Part shown: positions 25,395 to 34,293 of the stretch, in pieces
Layout: each line of letters opens with the position of its first letter
Position numbering within the stretch: the stretch's first letter is position 1
Assembly: GCA_031844405.1 (NCBI GenBank)
Contig: JAUZVC010000004.1
Location: forward strand, 155,239 to 219,238
Direction: 5' to 3'
DNA length: 64,000 bases
DNA from: Knoellia sp031844405
GTDB taxonomy: Bacteria > Actinomycetota > Actinomycetes > Actinomycetales > Dermatophilaceae
Notes under the pieces: generated by a model
What the model was told of the DNA's origin: nothing
Databases searched by the model: none
What the model saw: the letters and a program-made list of their open reading frames with translations, nothing else
Program-made: the position numbers and the translations under genes

Positions 25395-25697
25395 TCAGGC
25401 CGCGGAGGCAGACACGACGTCGGCGCGACCTGCGACCGGCAGCGACACCGGCGCACCGAGCGACTCGACGTGGGCGGCGCGGCGGCTCACGTCGTCGAGG
25501 ACGACGGAGAGCGGCACGTCGAGGGCCACGCAGATCGCGGAGAGGAGCTCGGAGGAGGCCTCCTTGACGCCACGCTCGATCTCGCTGAGGTAGCCGAGCG
25601 ACACCGAGGCCGCGGCGGCCACGTCGCGCAGGGTGCGGCCCTGCTGCTGTCGCCGCTCGCGCAGCGCCTCACCGAGCTCGTGTCGGAGCAGGATCAT
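25395..25697 (-). CDS. clgR: Transcriptional regulator ClgR (Clp gene regulator)
   Basis: A 100-residue regulator with an N-terminal HTH_3 (Cro/C1) domain: MILLRHELGEALRERRQQQGRTLRDVAAAASVSLGYLSEIERGVKEASSELL is the ClgR pattern. ClgR activates clpP/clpC and, in M. tuberculosis, RecA-NDp promoters. The C-terminal LPVAGRADVVSASAA tail ends in Ala-Ala, which in relatives makes ClgR a ClpP substrate. AAGGGAGG lies before the ATG. Its position downstream of cinA and pgsA matches the mycobacterial order. A matching target promoter lies upstream of recA in this window (11737-11759). Confidence 0.92.
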   Translation of the reverse strand: MILLRHELGEALRERRQQQGRTLRDVAAAASVSLGYLSEIERGVKEASSELLSAICVALDVPLSVVLDDVSRRAAHVESLGAPVSLPVAGRADVVSASAA

Positions 25698-25786
25698 CGG
25701 GCCTCCCTTCGTCGTGACCGGTGGTCGTTCGCCCTCCACGCTACATCGCGAGGGTGTCCCTTCGTCGAAGACTTCCCCGACCCGGG

Positions 25787-26278
25787 CTATTCCCCCTGCG
25801 GCGCGAGCACGGCCAGCTGCTCGTCGAGGAGGTCGAGGACGGCGTCGACGGTGGCGGCCCGCACCTGCGCGCGGTCGCCCGTGAGCGCGAGCCGCCGGCT
25901 CGTCACCACGCCCGGCCACGGCCCGCAGGCCGCCAGGAAGACGGTGCCGGCCGGCATACCGTCGGCGGGTCCTGGACCGGCGACCCCCGTCGTCGCGAGG
26001 CCGACGTCGGCATCGAGCAGGCGGGCGACCCCGAGTGCCATCTGCTCGGCGACGAGGGCGTCGACCGGGCCGGTCTGGCGCAGCCGCTCGGCGTCGACGC
26101 CGAGCACATCCGCCTTGACGTCGGTCGCATAGGACACGACTCCCCCGCGCACCGTCGCCGACGATCCGGCGACGGAGGTGAGGGCGGCGCAGACGAGGCC
26201 GCCCGTGAGCGACTCGGCGCAGGCCACCGTGAGGCCGCGCCCGACGAGGCCGGCCACGACCGACTCCGGCGAGGTCAC
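25787..26278 (-). CDS. cinA: CinA family protein (nicotinamide-nucleotide amidase domain)
   Basis: A 163-residue protein consisting only of the CinA C-terminal domain, which deamidates nicotinamide mononucleotide. Motifs: CAESLTGGLVCAALTSVAGSS, GGVVSYATDVKADVLGV and TTGVAGPGPADGMPAGTVFLA. The N-terminal MoCF-like domain of full-length CinA is absent, as in the PncC form. The GTG start overlaps the pgsA stop by 4 nt, so it is translated with pgsA. The DGMPA codons fall in a GTATGCCG octamer. Confidence 0.93.
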   Translation of the reverse strand: MTSPESVVAGLVGRGLTVACAESLTGGLVCAALTSVAGSSATVRGGVVSYATDVKADVLGVDAERLRQTGPVDALVAEQMALGVARLLDADVGLATTGVAGPGPADGMPAGTVFLAACGPWPGVVTSRRLALTGDRAQVRAATVDAVLDLLDEQLAVLAPQGE

Positions 26279-26931
26279 GCCTCCGGCCGCCGGTCGCGGG
26301 CAGCCGCGCGAGCCGCCTTCTTGGCCATCGCCCGCGGGCTCGTGCGCCGCAGCCGGAAGGCGTCGACGGCGTAGTCGACGCCGGTGACCACCGTGACGAC
26401 GAGGGCGGCGACGAGCGTGACCCACGCGACGAGGTCGAGCGCGCCGCTGAACGGCAGCGAGAACCGCGGGATGACGAAGAAGCCCAGGGCGAGTGCCTGG
26501 AGCAGGGTCTTGACCTTGCCGCCACGGCCCGCGGCCATGACGCCGTGCCGGATGACCCAGAAGCGCATCGCCGTGATGCCCCACTCGCGCACCGTGATGA
26601 CGACGGTGATCCACCACGGGATGTCGCCGATCATCGAGAGGCCGACGAGGGCCATGGTCACGAGCGCCTTGTCGGCGATGGGGTCGGCGACCTTGCCGAA
26701 GTCGGTGATGAGCCCGCGGCTGCGGGCGATGTCGCCGTCGATCCGGTCGGTGACCATGGCGATCGCGAAGACGGCGAAGGCCCACCAGCGCGCACCCGCC
26801 TGGTGACCGTCGTCCCAGAGGAGCAGCCAGCCGAAGACGGGCACGAGCAGCAGACGCAGGACGGTGAGCCCGTTGGCGATGTTCCACGCACTGGGCGCGA
26901 TGCGCGCGACCGGCGACGGCCGCTCGCTCAT
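26275..26931 (-). CDS. pgsA: CDP-diacylglycerol-glycerol-3-phosphate 3-phosphatidyltransferase
   Basis: A 218-residue membrane enzyme that makes phosphatidylglycerol phosphate from CDP-diacylglycerol. The CDP-alcohol phosphotransferase motif is complete: DRIDGDIARSRGLITDFGKVADPIADK, with the metal-binding aspartates. There are about five hydrophobic segments and a basic C-terminal tail (RAMAKKAARAAARDRR). It overlaps rimO (ATGA) and cinA (GTGA) at its two ends, so rimO-pgsA-cinA is one translationally coupled operon, and the following clgR may belong to it. Confidence 0.95.
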   Translation of the reverse strand: MSERPSPVARIAPSAWNIANGLTVLRLLLVPVFGWLLLWDDGHQAGARWWAFAVFAIAMVTDRIDGDIARSRGLITDFGKVADPIADKALVTMALVGLSMIGDIPWWITVVITVREWGITAMRFWVIRHGVMAAGRGGKVKTLLQALALGFFVIPRFSLPFSGALDLVAWVTLVAALVVTVVTGVDYAVDAFRLRRTSPRAMAKKAARAAARDRRPEA

Positions 26932-28346
26932 GTCGCTTCCGCGACGAGGTCGATGCCCTCGGTTCCCACGACCCGGGCGACGACGGTCTCCCCCACGGCT
27001 GCGCTCACGCCGACGACGCTGGTCGTCCCGTCGACGTCGGGCCCCTGGTGCTCGCTGCGGCCGACGACGGAGGGGCGGCCGGAGCCGTCGTCGCCCTCGG
27101 TGTCGACCTCCTCGACGAGGACGCGCACGGTCTCGCCGATGCGGTCCTCGGCGCGCTGGGTGGTGAGCTCCTCGACGAGGTCGGTGATGCGGGCGACGCG
27201 CTCGGCGATGGCGTCGGGCTCGACCTTGCCGGTGAGGGTCTCGCCCTCGGTACCGTCCTCGTCGGAGTAGCCGAAGACGCCGACGACGTCGAGCCGGGCC
27301 TCGGTGAGGAACTCGGCGAGCTCGTCGACGTCGTCCTCGGTCTCGCCCGGGAAACCGACGATGACGTTGCTCCGGATTCCGGCGAGCGGCGATCGGCGGC
27401 GCACGTCCTCGACGAGGCCGAGAAAGCTCTCGGTTCCGCCGAACCGACGCATCCGGCGGAGCAGCGGCGCGGCCGCGTGCTGGAAGGAGAGGTCGAACCA
27501 CGGCATGACCTCGGGCACCGCGACCATGGCGTCGAGCAGGCCGGGACGCACCTCGGCGGGCTGGAGGTAGGAGACGCGCACCCGCTCGATGCCGTCGATG
27601 CCGGCGAGCTCGGGGAGCATCGCGTCGAGGAGGGCGAGGTCGCCGAGGTCCTTGCCGTAGGACGTCGAGTTCTCGCTCACGAGGAAGAGCTCGCGCACGC
27701 CCTGCCCGGCCAGCCAGCGCGCCTCGTCGAGGACGTCGGTGGGGCGGCGGGAGACGAACGACCCGCGGAACATCGGGATGGCGCAGAACGCGCAGCGCCG
27801 GTCGCAGCCGGACGCGATCTTGAGCGGCGCCCACGGCCCCGTGCCGAGCCGGGTGCGCGGAGCGGCGTGCCCGGGCAGCGCGACGTCGGCCGCGGCGTCC
27901 TGTCGGACGGCCGGCGAGAGCGGCAACAGCCTGCGGCGGTCGCTGGGCACGTGGCTCGGGACGCTGCCGCCGTCGAGGATCGTGCGCAGGTGCGTCGACA
28001 TGTCGGCGTAGGAGTCGAAGCCGAGCACCGCGTCGGCCTCGGGCAGCTCGTCGGCGAGGGTCTGGCCGTAGCGCTCGGCGAGACAGCCGACGGCGACGAC
28101 CTTCTGGGTGCGCCCGTGCTCCTTGAGCTGCGAGGCTTCGAGGAGGCTGTCGATGCTGTCCTTCTTGGCCTGCTCGACGAACCCGCACGTGTTGACGACG
28201 GCGACGTCGGCGTCCGCGGCGTCCTCGACGAGGGTCCAGCCCCCGGCGGCGAGCCGACCTGCCAGCTCCTCCGAGTCGACGTCGTTGCGGGTGCACCCCA
28301 GCGTCACGACGGCCACCGAACGTGAGGTCGTCTCGGGTGCGGGCAT
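26928..28346 (-). CDS. rimO: Ribosomal protein S12 methylthiotransferase
   Basis: A 472-residue radical-SAM enzyme that methylthiolates the conserved Asp of ribosomal protein S12. Cluster cysteines of the UPF0004 domain are C18 (LGCTRN), C54 (NTCGF) and C88 (GCLAERY). The radical-SAM triad is C181, C185 and C188 (SGCDRRCAFC). The motif LGCTRNDVDSEEL and the SYGKDLGD segment distinguish it from MiaB. A C-terminal TRAM domain is present. A TAGACT box ends 6 nt before the ATG. It heads the operon rimO-pgsA-cinA. Confidence 0.97.
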   Translation of the reverse strand: MPAPETTSRSVAVVTLGCTRNDVDSEELAGRLAAGGWTLVEDAADADVAVVNTCGFVEQAKKDSIDSLLEASQLKEHGRTQKVVAVGCLAERYGQTLADELPEADAVLGFDSYADMSTHLRTILDGGSVPSHVPSDRRRLLPLSPAVRQDAAADVALPGHAAPRTRLGTGPWAPLKIASGCDRRCAFCAIPMFRGSFVSRRPTDVLDEARWLAGQGVRELFLVSENSTSYGKDLGDLALLDAMLPELAGIDGIERVRVSYLQPAEVRPGLLDAMVAVPEVMPWFDLSFQHAAAPLLRRMRRFGGTESFLGLVEDVRRRSPLAGIRSNVIVGFPGETEDDVDELAEFLTEARLDVVGVFGYSDEDGTEGETLTGKVEPDAIAERVARITDLVEELTTQRAEDRIGETVRVLVEEVDTEGDDGSGRPSVVGRSEHQGPDVDGTTSVVGVSAAVGETVVARVVGTEGIDLVAEAT

Positions 28347-28352
28347 GCGGTC

Positions 28353-28358
28353 AGTCTA
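28353..28358 (-). promoter_or_regulatory. -10 box of a leaderless promoter (rimO)
   Basis: TAGACT on the minus strand, 6 nt, then the rimO ATG at 28346. Confidence 0.5.
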
Positions 28359-28420
28359 GGTGTCCGCCGGAGCGCTCCCCGCACCGCGCGGGCGCACGGC
28401 CGCCGCCGGCCGTCGTGACC

Positions 28421-28426
28421 TAGGTT
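28421..28426 (+). promoter_or_regulatory. -10 box of a leaderless promoter (dipeptidase)
   Basis: TAGGTT, 6 nt, then the ATG at 28433; no convincing Shine-Dalgarno spacing. Confidence 0.5.
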
Positions 28427-28432
28427 GGGGCG

Positions 28433-29623
28433 ATGACCTCGACCGCGCAGCGCATCTCGGACCTGCTCTCGAGCCATCCCGTCTGGGACGGTCACAACGA
28501 CCTGCCCTGGGCTGCGCGCGAGCAGGTCGGCTACGACCTCGACCGCCTCGACATCGGCAGCGGCGTCGCCACGACCCACACCGACATCCCGCGGATGCGC
28601 CGTGGTGGCATGGGCGCGCAGTTCTGGTCGGTCTACGTCGACGCGAAGTGGGCCGGCGAGAGGGCCGTCACCGCGACCCTCGAGCAGGTCGACTTCGTCC
28701 GCACCCTCACGACCCGGTATGCCGGTGAGCTGGCTTTCGCGGTCAGCGCGGCCGACGTCCGCGCGGCTCGGGAGTCGGGCTGCATCGCCTCGCTCATGGG
28801 GGCGGAGGGCGGTCACAGCATCGACAGCTCGCTCGGCGCGCTGCGGATGCTCCACGCGCTCGGCGTGAGGTACATGACGCTCACCCACAACGACAACGTG
28901 CCGTGGGCCGACTCGGCGACCGACGAGCCGGTGCTCGGTGGCCTCTCCCCCTTCGGGCACGAGGTCGTGCGTGAGATGAACCGGCTCGGCATGGCCGTCG
29001 ACCTCTCCCACGTCTCCGCCGACACGATGCGGCACGCCCTCGCCACGACGCAGGCGCCGGTGATGTTCTCGCACTCGTCGGCCCGCGCCGTCTGCGACCA
29101 CCCGCGCAACGTGCCCGACGACGTCCTCGCCATGCTCGCCGGCAACGGCGGCCTCTGCATGGTCACCTTCGTCCCCAAGTTCATCTCGCCCATCGTGCGC
29201 GAGTGGGACCTCGTGGCGGCCGACGCGGCGGCGGCCGAGGACGTCCACTGGGCCGACCACACGGCATACAGCGCCTTCCTCGAGCGCCACCGCGAGGCGC
29301 ACCCGCCGCCCGAGGCGACGATCGACGACGTCGTCGCCCACCTCGAGCACGTGCGCGAGGTCGCGGGGGTCGAGCACATCGGTCTGGGCGGCGACTACGA
29401 CGGCGTCGGCCGGCTCCCGGGAGGCCTTGAGGACGTCTCGTCCTACCCCCGGTTGCTCGAGGCGCTGGCCGACCGCGGCTGGTCCGACGACGACCTCGGC
29501 CGCCTCACGTGGGGCAACGCGATGCGGGTGCTCGAGGGCGTCGAGGCGACCGCCCGCGACCTCGCGGACCGCGAGCCGAGCCTGGCCCGGATCGAGGACC
29601 TCGACGGGCAACCGGCTGCCTGA
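28433..29623 (+). CDS. Membrane dipeptidase family (M19) peptidase
   Basis: A 396-residue dinuclear-zinc dipeptidase of the renal dipeptidase (M19) family. Metal ligands are visible in order: WDGHND (His and Asp), SLMGAEGGHS (bridging Glu), VDLSHVS (His) and FSHSSARAVCDHPRN (His), with a later GLGGDYDGVG Asp. There is no signal peptide, so despite the family name it is probably cytosolic and cleaves short peptides or beta-lactam-like amides. It is a single gene, divergent from rimO and convergent with a channel gene 18 nt downstream. Confidence 0.94.
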   Translation: MTSTAQRISDLLSSHPVWDGHNDLPWAAREQVGYDLDRLDIGSGVATTHTDIPRMRRGGMGAQFWSVYVDAKWAGERAVTATLEQVDFVRTLTTRYAGELAFAVSAADVRAARESGCIASLMGAEGGHSIDSSLGALRMLHALGVRYMTLTHNDNVPWADSATDEPVLGGLSPFGHEVVREMNRLGMAVDLSHVSADTMRHALATTQAPVMFSHSSARAVCDHPRNVPDDVLAMLAGNGGLCMVTFVPKFISPIVREWDLVAADAAAAEDVHWADHTAYSAFLERHREAHPPPEATIDDVVAHLEHVREVAGVEHIGLGGDYDGVGRLPGGLEDVSSYPRLLEALADRGWSDDDLGRLTWGNAMRVLEGVEATARDLADREPSLARIEDLDGQPAA

Positions 29624-29641
29624 GCGTTGCCGCGGAGCCGG

Positions 29642-30349
29642 TCAGCGCTGGTTGCGCATCACCGTGAGCGCGACGAGGCGCGAGATGACCATCGCGACGT
29701 ACATGACGCCGGCGAGCTGCTCGATGATCGCGACGGCGCGCGCCTGCGGACCGACGGGCAGGACGTCGGAGAGACCGACGCTCGTGAGGTTGGCGCCGGA
29801 GAGGTAGAGCAGCTCGAGGAAGGACCGTTGCGCCCCGTCGGTGTGCCCGACGAAGGAGCCCGGCCAGAGCTCCTGCACACCGAGGAAGAGGTAGGTGAAC
29901 GCGAAGAGCAGCACCGTGAACGCCGCGCCCACCGCGAAGAGCTCGTCCTTGGTCACCCAGGCGTCCTCGAACATGTAGGAGACGAGCCCGTATGCCGTGT
30001 AGAAGTAGAAGAGCGACAGCGCGATGTGGGCCAGCGCGACGACGAGGGTGTTGTCGGTCGAGATCGACGACCAGACCTCGAGGACGCCCGCGGGCAGGCC
30101 CAGGCCGACCGACAGCCAGGTCAACGCTGGCGTGCTGCGCACCGTGAAGACCGCGATGATGAGCGCACAGAGACTGAGGACGGTGAGCGCGACCCGGCCG
30201 AACTCGAGGTCCTGCAGCCACGGCAGCAGGACGATGACGACGAGCTGCACGCCGAGGAGGAAGGCCGACGGCTGTTTGCGGAGCACCGCCCGCCAGCGCT
30301 GCGCGCGGGTCGGCGGCTCGCGCAGGTCGTCCCAGACACTCGTCTCCAT
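29642..30349 (-). CDS. Ion channel-like membrane protein (two-pore-helix type, altered filter)
   Basis: A 235-residue membrane protein with about six hydrophobic segments. The last third (LELLYLSGANLTSVGLSDVLPVGPQARAVAIIEQLAGVMYVAMVISRLVAL) matches the pore loop and inner helix of potassium-channel 'ion trans 2' proteins. The selectivity filter, normally TVGYGD, reads TSVGLSD, so ion selectivity may differ or be lost. A 60-residue N-terminal cytoplasmic part and four helices precede the pore. The ATG at 30349 is chosen because a TAGAGT box ends 7 nt upstream; the GTG at 30358 would lie inside that box. It is divergent from the MauE-like gene. Confidence 0.8.
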   Translation of the reverse strand: METSVWDDLREPPTRAQRWRAVLRKQPSAFLLGVQLVVIVLLPWLQDLEFGRVALTVLSLCALIIAVFTVRSTPALTWLSVGLGLPAGVLEVWSSISTDNTLVVALAHIALSLFYFYTAYGLVSYMFEDAWVTKDELFAVGAAFTVLLFAFTYLFLGVQELWPGSFVGHTDGAQRSFLELLYLSGANLTSVGLSDVLPVGPQARAVAIIEQLAGVMYVAMVISRLVALTVMRNQR

Positions 30350-30356
30350 GGGCGTC

Positions 30357-30362
30357 ACTCTA
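30357..30362 (-). promoter_or_regulatory. -10 box of a leaderless promoter (channel gene)
   Basis: TAGAGT on the minus strand, 7 nt, then the ATG at 30349. Confidence 0.45.
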
Positions 30363-30390
30363 AGCGCCGGACGGTGGGGCGACGCCGACC

Positions 30391-30396
30391 TAGGAT
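30391..30396 (+). promoter_or_regulatory. -10 box of a leaderless promoter (MauE-thioredoxin fusion)
   Basis: TAGGAT, 6 nt, then the ATG at 30403. Confidence 0.5.
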
Positions 30397-30402
30397 GACG
30401 AC

Positions 30403-31476
30403 ATGCAGCACCCTGCGTGGGTTCTCGCCCCCCTCGCGCTCGTCGCCGTGCTCGGGTTCAGCGCGAGCAGCAAGCTCGGCCGCGGCGAGACCCTGCGCAC
30501 CATCGTCCGCAACCTCGAGCTGCCGGACTGGGTGCTCCCCCGGGCGCTGGCGCGGGCGGTCCCCGGCATCGAGCTCGTCCTCGCGGTCCTCCTCCTCGCG
30601 CCGTCAGAGCCCCTCTTCACCGCGGCGGCCGTTGCCACGCTCGGCCTCATGCTCGTCTACTGGGCACTCATCGCCCGGGGCCTCACCCTCACGCCGAGGC
30701 CGCAGTGCGGCTGCTTCGGGCAGGTCGGCGACCAGAGCATCTCGGGCCGCACCCTGACCCGCAACACCCTCCTCGTCGGCGCGGCCGCTGCCACCGTGGC
30801 GCTGGCGGTGTCGGGACGCACCGTCTGGTCGCTGTGGGACGGAGCCGACCGCGGCGACCACCTGTGGCTCGCCCTCGCGGCCGGCGCCTGCCTGCTCACC
30901 GGCCTCGTGGTGGCCCGACGACAGAGCCACGTGCAAGCCAGCCACGTCCCAGCCCCATCGGCGTCCACGGTCGAGCAGTGGCGCCGCCCACGCCCGGACA
31001 CGCCGGTCGACCACGGGCGGAACGGCGTCGACGACGACGCCGTCCTCGACTACGAGCGCGTGCCCATTCCCACGCTGGTCCTCCACGACCCGGCGTCCGG
31101 GCCGGCGACGCTGGCCGAGCTGGCGTCGGAACGGGCGCAGCTGCTGGTCTTCGTCAACTGTTACTGCGTCTCCACCCAGGTGGTGGCGTCCAACATCGGC
31201 ACCTGGAGGGCGCGGCTTCCCGCCATCGACGTCCGGGTGGTCTTCTCGGTCCCCTACGACGCCTCACGTCTCGTCGAACCCGTGGAGGCTCCGCTCCTGG
31301 ACCACGCGGCGCTCGCCTGGTTCGGGCTCGGGCTCGTGCAGTCGCCGGCAGCGGTGCTCTGCGGCGCGGACGGCCTGCTCGCCGCCGGACCCGTCAACGG
31401 CCAGGACGCGGTGCTGCGGCTGCTCGACGACATCGAGACGGAGCTGGCCGAGGCCTCCGCACCGACAGAGGTGTGA
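30403..31476 (+). CDS. MauE/DoxX-like membrane domain fused to a thioredoxin-like domain
   Basis: A 357-residue protein. Residues 1-175 hold about five membrane segments with the MauE-type pattern: FSASSKLGRGETLRTIVRNLELP, then PQCGCFGQVGDQ, a CxCFG motif found in methylamine-utilisation MauE and related thiol-transport proteins. A linker rich in Pro, Arg and Asp leads to a C-terminal thioredoxin-like domain (about 220-350) whose active site reads VNCYCVST in place of the usual CxxC. The design suggests a membrane electron-relay or redox chaperone acting on an outside protein. No methylamine dehydrogenase gene is near, so the substrate is unknown. It is convergent with ftsK. Confidence 0.78.
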   Translation: MQHPAWVLAPLALVAVLGFSASSKLGRGETLRTIVRNLELPDWVLPRALARAVPGIELVLAVLLLAPSEPLFTAAAVATLGLMLVYWALIARGLTLTPRPQCGCFGQVGDQSISGRTLTRNTLLVGAAAATVALAVSGRTVWSLWDGADRGDHLWLALAAGACLLTGLVVARRQSHVQASHVPAPSASTVEQWRRPRPDTPVDHGRNGVDDDAVLDYERVPIPTLVLHDPASGPATLAELASERAQLLVFVNCYCVSTQVVASNIGTWRARLPAIDVRVVFSVPYDASRLVEPVEAPLLDHAALAWFGLGLVQSPAAVLCGADGLLAAGPVNGQDAVLRLLDDIETELAEASAPTEV

Positions 31477-31494
31477 CGCGGTCCAGCGAGACGC

Positions 31495-34227
31495 TCACCG
31501 CCGACCGGTGAGCTCCCAGGCGTCCTCGCTGTCGTCCTCGTCGTCGTCCCACGACTCGACCTGCGGACGCCGCTCCAGGTCGGCCGCGACGGCGTCGGTG
31601 CCGTAGCGGTCGGCGGTCGGCTGAGGCGCGGCGGCCGGCTGCCCGGCTTCCTCGTCGTAGCCGGAGTCCGCGTCCTCGGCCTCGCGGTCGAAGGCCTCCT
31701 CAGCCTGCGGCACGTCCTCGCCCCGCATGATCGCCAGCGTGGTGGCGAGGTCGTCGGGGCGCACGAGCACGTCGCGGGCCTTGGAGCCCTCCGACGGGCC
31801 GACGACGCCGCGCGACTCGAGCAGGTCCATGAGCCGACCGGCCTTGGCGAACCCGACGCGCAGCTTGCGCTGGAGCATCGAGGTCGAGCCGAACTGCGTC
31901 GTCACGACGAGCTCGGTGGCCTGCAGCAGCAGGTCGAGGTCGTCGCCGATGTCGTCGTCGATCTGCTTCTTGGCCGCGACGACCGTGACGTCCTCGCGGT
32001 AGGTCGGCTTGAGCTGGCCGGTGACGTGCCCGACGATCTCCTGGATCTCGGACTCGGTGACCCACGCGCCCTGGACGCGCATCGGCTTGCTCGCACCCAT
32101 GGGGAGGAAGAGCCCGTCACCCTGACCGAGCAGCTTCTCGGCGCCCGGCTGGTCGAGGACGACGCGGCTGTCGGCGAGCGACGACGTCGCGAACGCCATG
32201 CGGCTCGGCACGTTGGCCTTGATGAGGCCGGTGACGACGTCGACCGACGGGCGCTGCGTCGCGAGGACGAGGTGGATGCCGGCGGCGCGCGCGAGCTGCG
32301 TGATGCGGACGATCGACTCCTCGACGTCGCGCGGGGCGACCATCATGAGGTCCGCGAGCTCGTCGACGACGACGAGCAGGTAGGGGTAGGGCTGGATGAC
32401 CCGCTCGGAGCCGGGCAGCGGCTGGACCTTGCCCGACTTCACCGCCTTGTTGAAGTCGTCGACGTGCTTGTAGCCGTAGTTGGCGAGGTCGTCGTAGCGC
32501 GCGTCCATCTCGCGCACGACCCACTGGAGTGCCTCGGCGGCCTTCTTGGGGTTGGTGATGATCGGCGTGATGAGGTGCGGGATCCCCTCGTATGCCGTGA
32601 GCTCGACGCGCTTGGGGTCGACGAGCACCATGCGCACCTCGTCCGGCGTCGACCGCATGAGCACCGAGGTGATCATCGAGTTGACGAAGGACGACTTGCC
32701 CGAGCCGGTGGCGCCGGCGACGAGGAGGTGCGGCATCTTGGCGAGGTTGGCGATGACGTAGCCGCCCTCGACGTCCTTGCCGACACCCATGACCATCGGG
32801 TGGTGGTTGTCGCGCGCGACCCGGCTCCGCAGGACGTCACCGAGGCAGACCATCTCCTTGTCCGGGTTCGGGATCTCGATGCCGATGGCGGACTTGCCCG
32901 GGATCGGGCTGAGGATGCGCACATCGGCCGAGGCGACGGCATACGCGATGTTCTTGCTGAGCGCGGTGACGCGCTCGACCTTGACGCCGGGACCGAGCTC
33001 GACGACGTAGCGGGTGACCGTCGGGCCGCGCGTGAAGCCGGTGACCTGGGCGTCGATGCCGAACTCGTCGAGGACCGTGGTGAGCGACTCGACGACGCGG
33101 TCGTTGGCCTCGGAGCGCTCCTTGTGCGGCGCGCCCTGCTTGAGCGCGGCGTTGTCGGGCAGCGTGTAGGTGATGTCGCCGGCGAGAGAGAGCTGCTCGA
33201 CGCGCTGCGGCAGCGGGGTCGTGGGCGGAGCCTCGAGCTTCACCTGCTCCACGGGCGCCTTGGCTGTGGGCGCGAGGACGCCGGGCGCCGTCGGGCGCTT
33301 CTCGCCCGGCCGCGGGCCGCCCTCGTCGGTCTCGGCGGGCAGCGCAGTCGCGCGCCTGCCGCGGCGCGGCCTGTCCTTGTCCTCGTAGTCGACGATCGCC
33401 GCCTGCTCGTAGGCCTCGTCGCCGACCATGGGCTCGTCACCCTTGGAGCGGGTGCGGCGCGGCTTCTTGACCGGCACCTCCTCGGTCACGTCCTCGTCGG
33501 CGTATGCCGGCCGCCCCAGCAGCGTGGCCCGAAGCAGTTCCAGCCGGTCCGGGATCTCGTGCACGGGTGTGGCGGTGAGGACGAGCAGCCCGAAGATGCC
33601 GATGAGGATGAGGAGCGGGATGGTGCCGTAGATCGAGACGGCGGCCTCGAGCGGGCTCGACGCGAGGAAGCCGATGATGCCGCCGGCCGCGCGCATGCCG
33701 TCGGCACCCGCGGGAGGTTCGGGGATGCCGGCCGAGACGTGGACGACTCCGCACGCGGCGAAGGCGAGGATGGCCGTGCCGATGGCCATGCGGTTGGTCG
33801 CGGGGTGCTCACGCGGGGTGCGCCAGAGGTGGAGCCCGAAGAGCAGGAGGACGATGGGGAGGGCGTAGCCGACCCGGCCGAGGGTGCCGGCGACGACGGC
33901 GTGCGTCACCTCGCCGACGATGCCGGCGAGGCCCCACCACTCGCGGGCGGCGACGACGACGGCGAGCGCGATGAGGGCGAGCCCGGCGCCGTCGCGGCGG
34001 TGCTCCGGCTCGAGGTCCTGGCCGACGTGCGAGACCTTGCGGACGGTGCCGCCGGTGACGTGGGCGAGGCCCATCCACGCGCCGCGGACGGCGGCGACGG
34101 GCATCGGCGTCGAGCTGCCCTTGGCCGGAGCCTTCTTGCGGCTCGTCGTGCGCGCGGGTGCGCGGCGGTTCGCGGGGCGCGACGACGCCGTGCGGGAGCG
34201 CGCAGGAGTGGTCGAACGGGAGGCCAT
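31495..34227 (-). CDS. ftsK: DNA translocase FtsK
   Basis: A 910-residue FtsK/SpoIIIE translocase that pumps DNA through the closing septum. A basic N-terminus (residues 1-40) precedes about four membrane segments (60-220), a charged linker (about 225-340) and the motor. Walker A GATGSGKSS is at about 507, the Walker B region LVVVDELADLMMV follows, and a C-terminal winged-helix gamma domain (about 760-830) precedes an acidic tail. It is longer in the linker than E. coli core comparisons but normal for actinobacteria. A TAGGGT box ends 6 nt before the ATG. Three octamer copies lie inside. It is transcribed on the minus strand after rnj, from which a repeat-rich 218-bp gap separates it. Confidence 0.97.
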   Translation of the reverse strand: MASRSTTPARSRTASSRPANRRAPARTTSRKKAPAKGSSTPMPVAAVRGAWMGLAHVTGGTVRKVSHVGQDLEPEHRRDGAGLALIALAVVVAAREWWGLAGIVGEVTHAVVAGTLGRVGYALPIVLLLFGLHLWRTPREHPATNRMAIGTAILAFAACGVVHVSAGIPEPPAGADGMRAAGGIIGFLASSPLEAAVSIYGTIPLLILIGIFGLLVLTATPVHEIPDRLELLRATLLGRPAYADEDVTEEVPVKKPRRTRSKGDEPMVGDEAYEQAAIVDYEDKDRPRRGRRATALPAETDEGGPRPGEKRPTAPGVLAPTAKAPVEQVKLEAPPTTPLPQRVEQLSLAGDITYTLPDNAALKQGAPHKERSEANDRVVESLTTVLDEFGIDAQVTGFTRGPTVTRYVVELGPGVKVERVTALSKNIAYAVASADVRILSPIPGKSAIGIEIPNPDKEMVCLGDVLRSRVARDNHHPMVMGVGKDVEGGYVIANLAKMPHLLVAGATGSGKSSFVNSMITSVLMRSTPDEVRMVLVDPKRVELTAYEGIPHLITPIITNPKKAAEALQWVVREMDARYDDLANYGYKHVDDFNKAVKSGKVQPLPGSERVIQPYPYLLVVVDELADLMMVAPRDVEESIVRITQLARAAGIHLVLATQRPSVDVVTGLIKANVPSRMAFATSSLADSRVVLDQPGAEKLLGQGDGLFLPMGASKPMRVQGAWVTESEIQEIVGHVTGQLKPTYREDVTVVAAKKQIDDDIGDDLDLLLQATELVVTTQFGSTSMLQRKLRVGFAKAGRLMDLLESRGVVGPSEGSKARDVLVRPDDLATTLAIMRGEDVPQAEEAFDREAEDADSGYDEEAGQPAAAPQPTADRYGTDAVAADLERRPQVESWDDDEDDSEDAWELTGRR

Positions 34228-34233
34228 GCTCGC

Positions 34234-34239
34234 ACCCTA
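34234..34239 (-). promoter_or_regulatory. -10 box of a leaderless promoter (ftsK)
   Basis: TAGGGT on the minus strand, 6 nt, then the ftsK ATG at 34227. Confidence 0.5.
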
Positions 34240-34293
34240 GGCCACAGTCACACCGTTCACACGGAGCACACGCGCACCACCCCGGTCGGAGCC

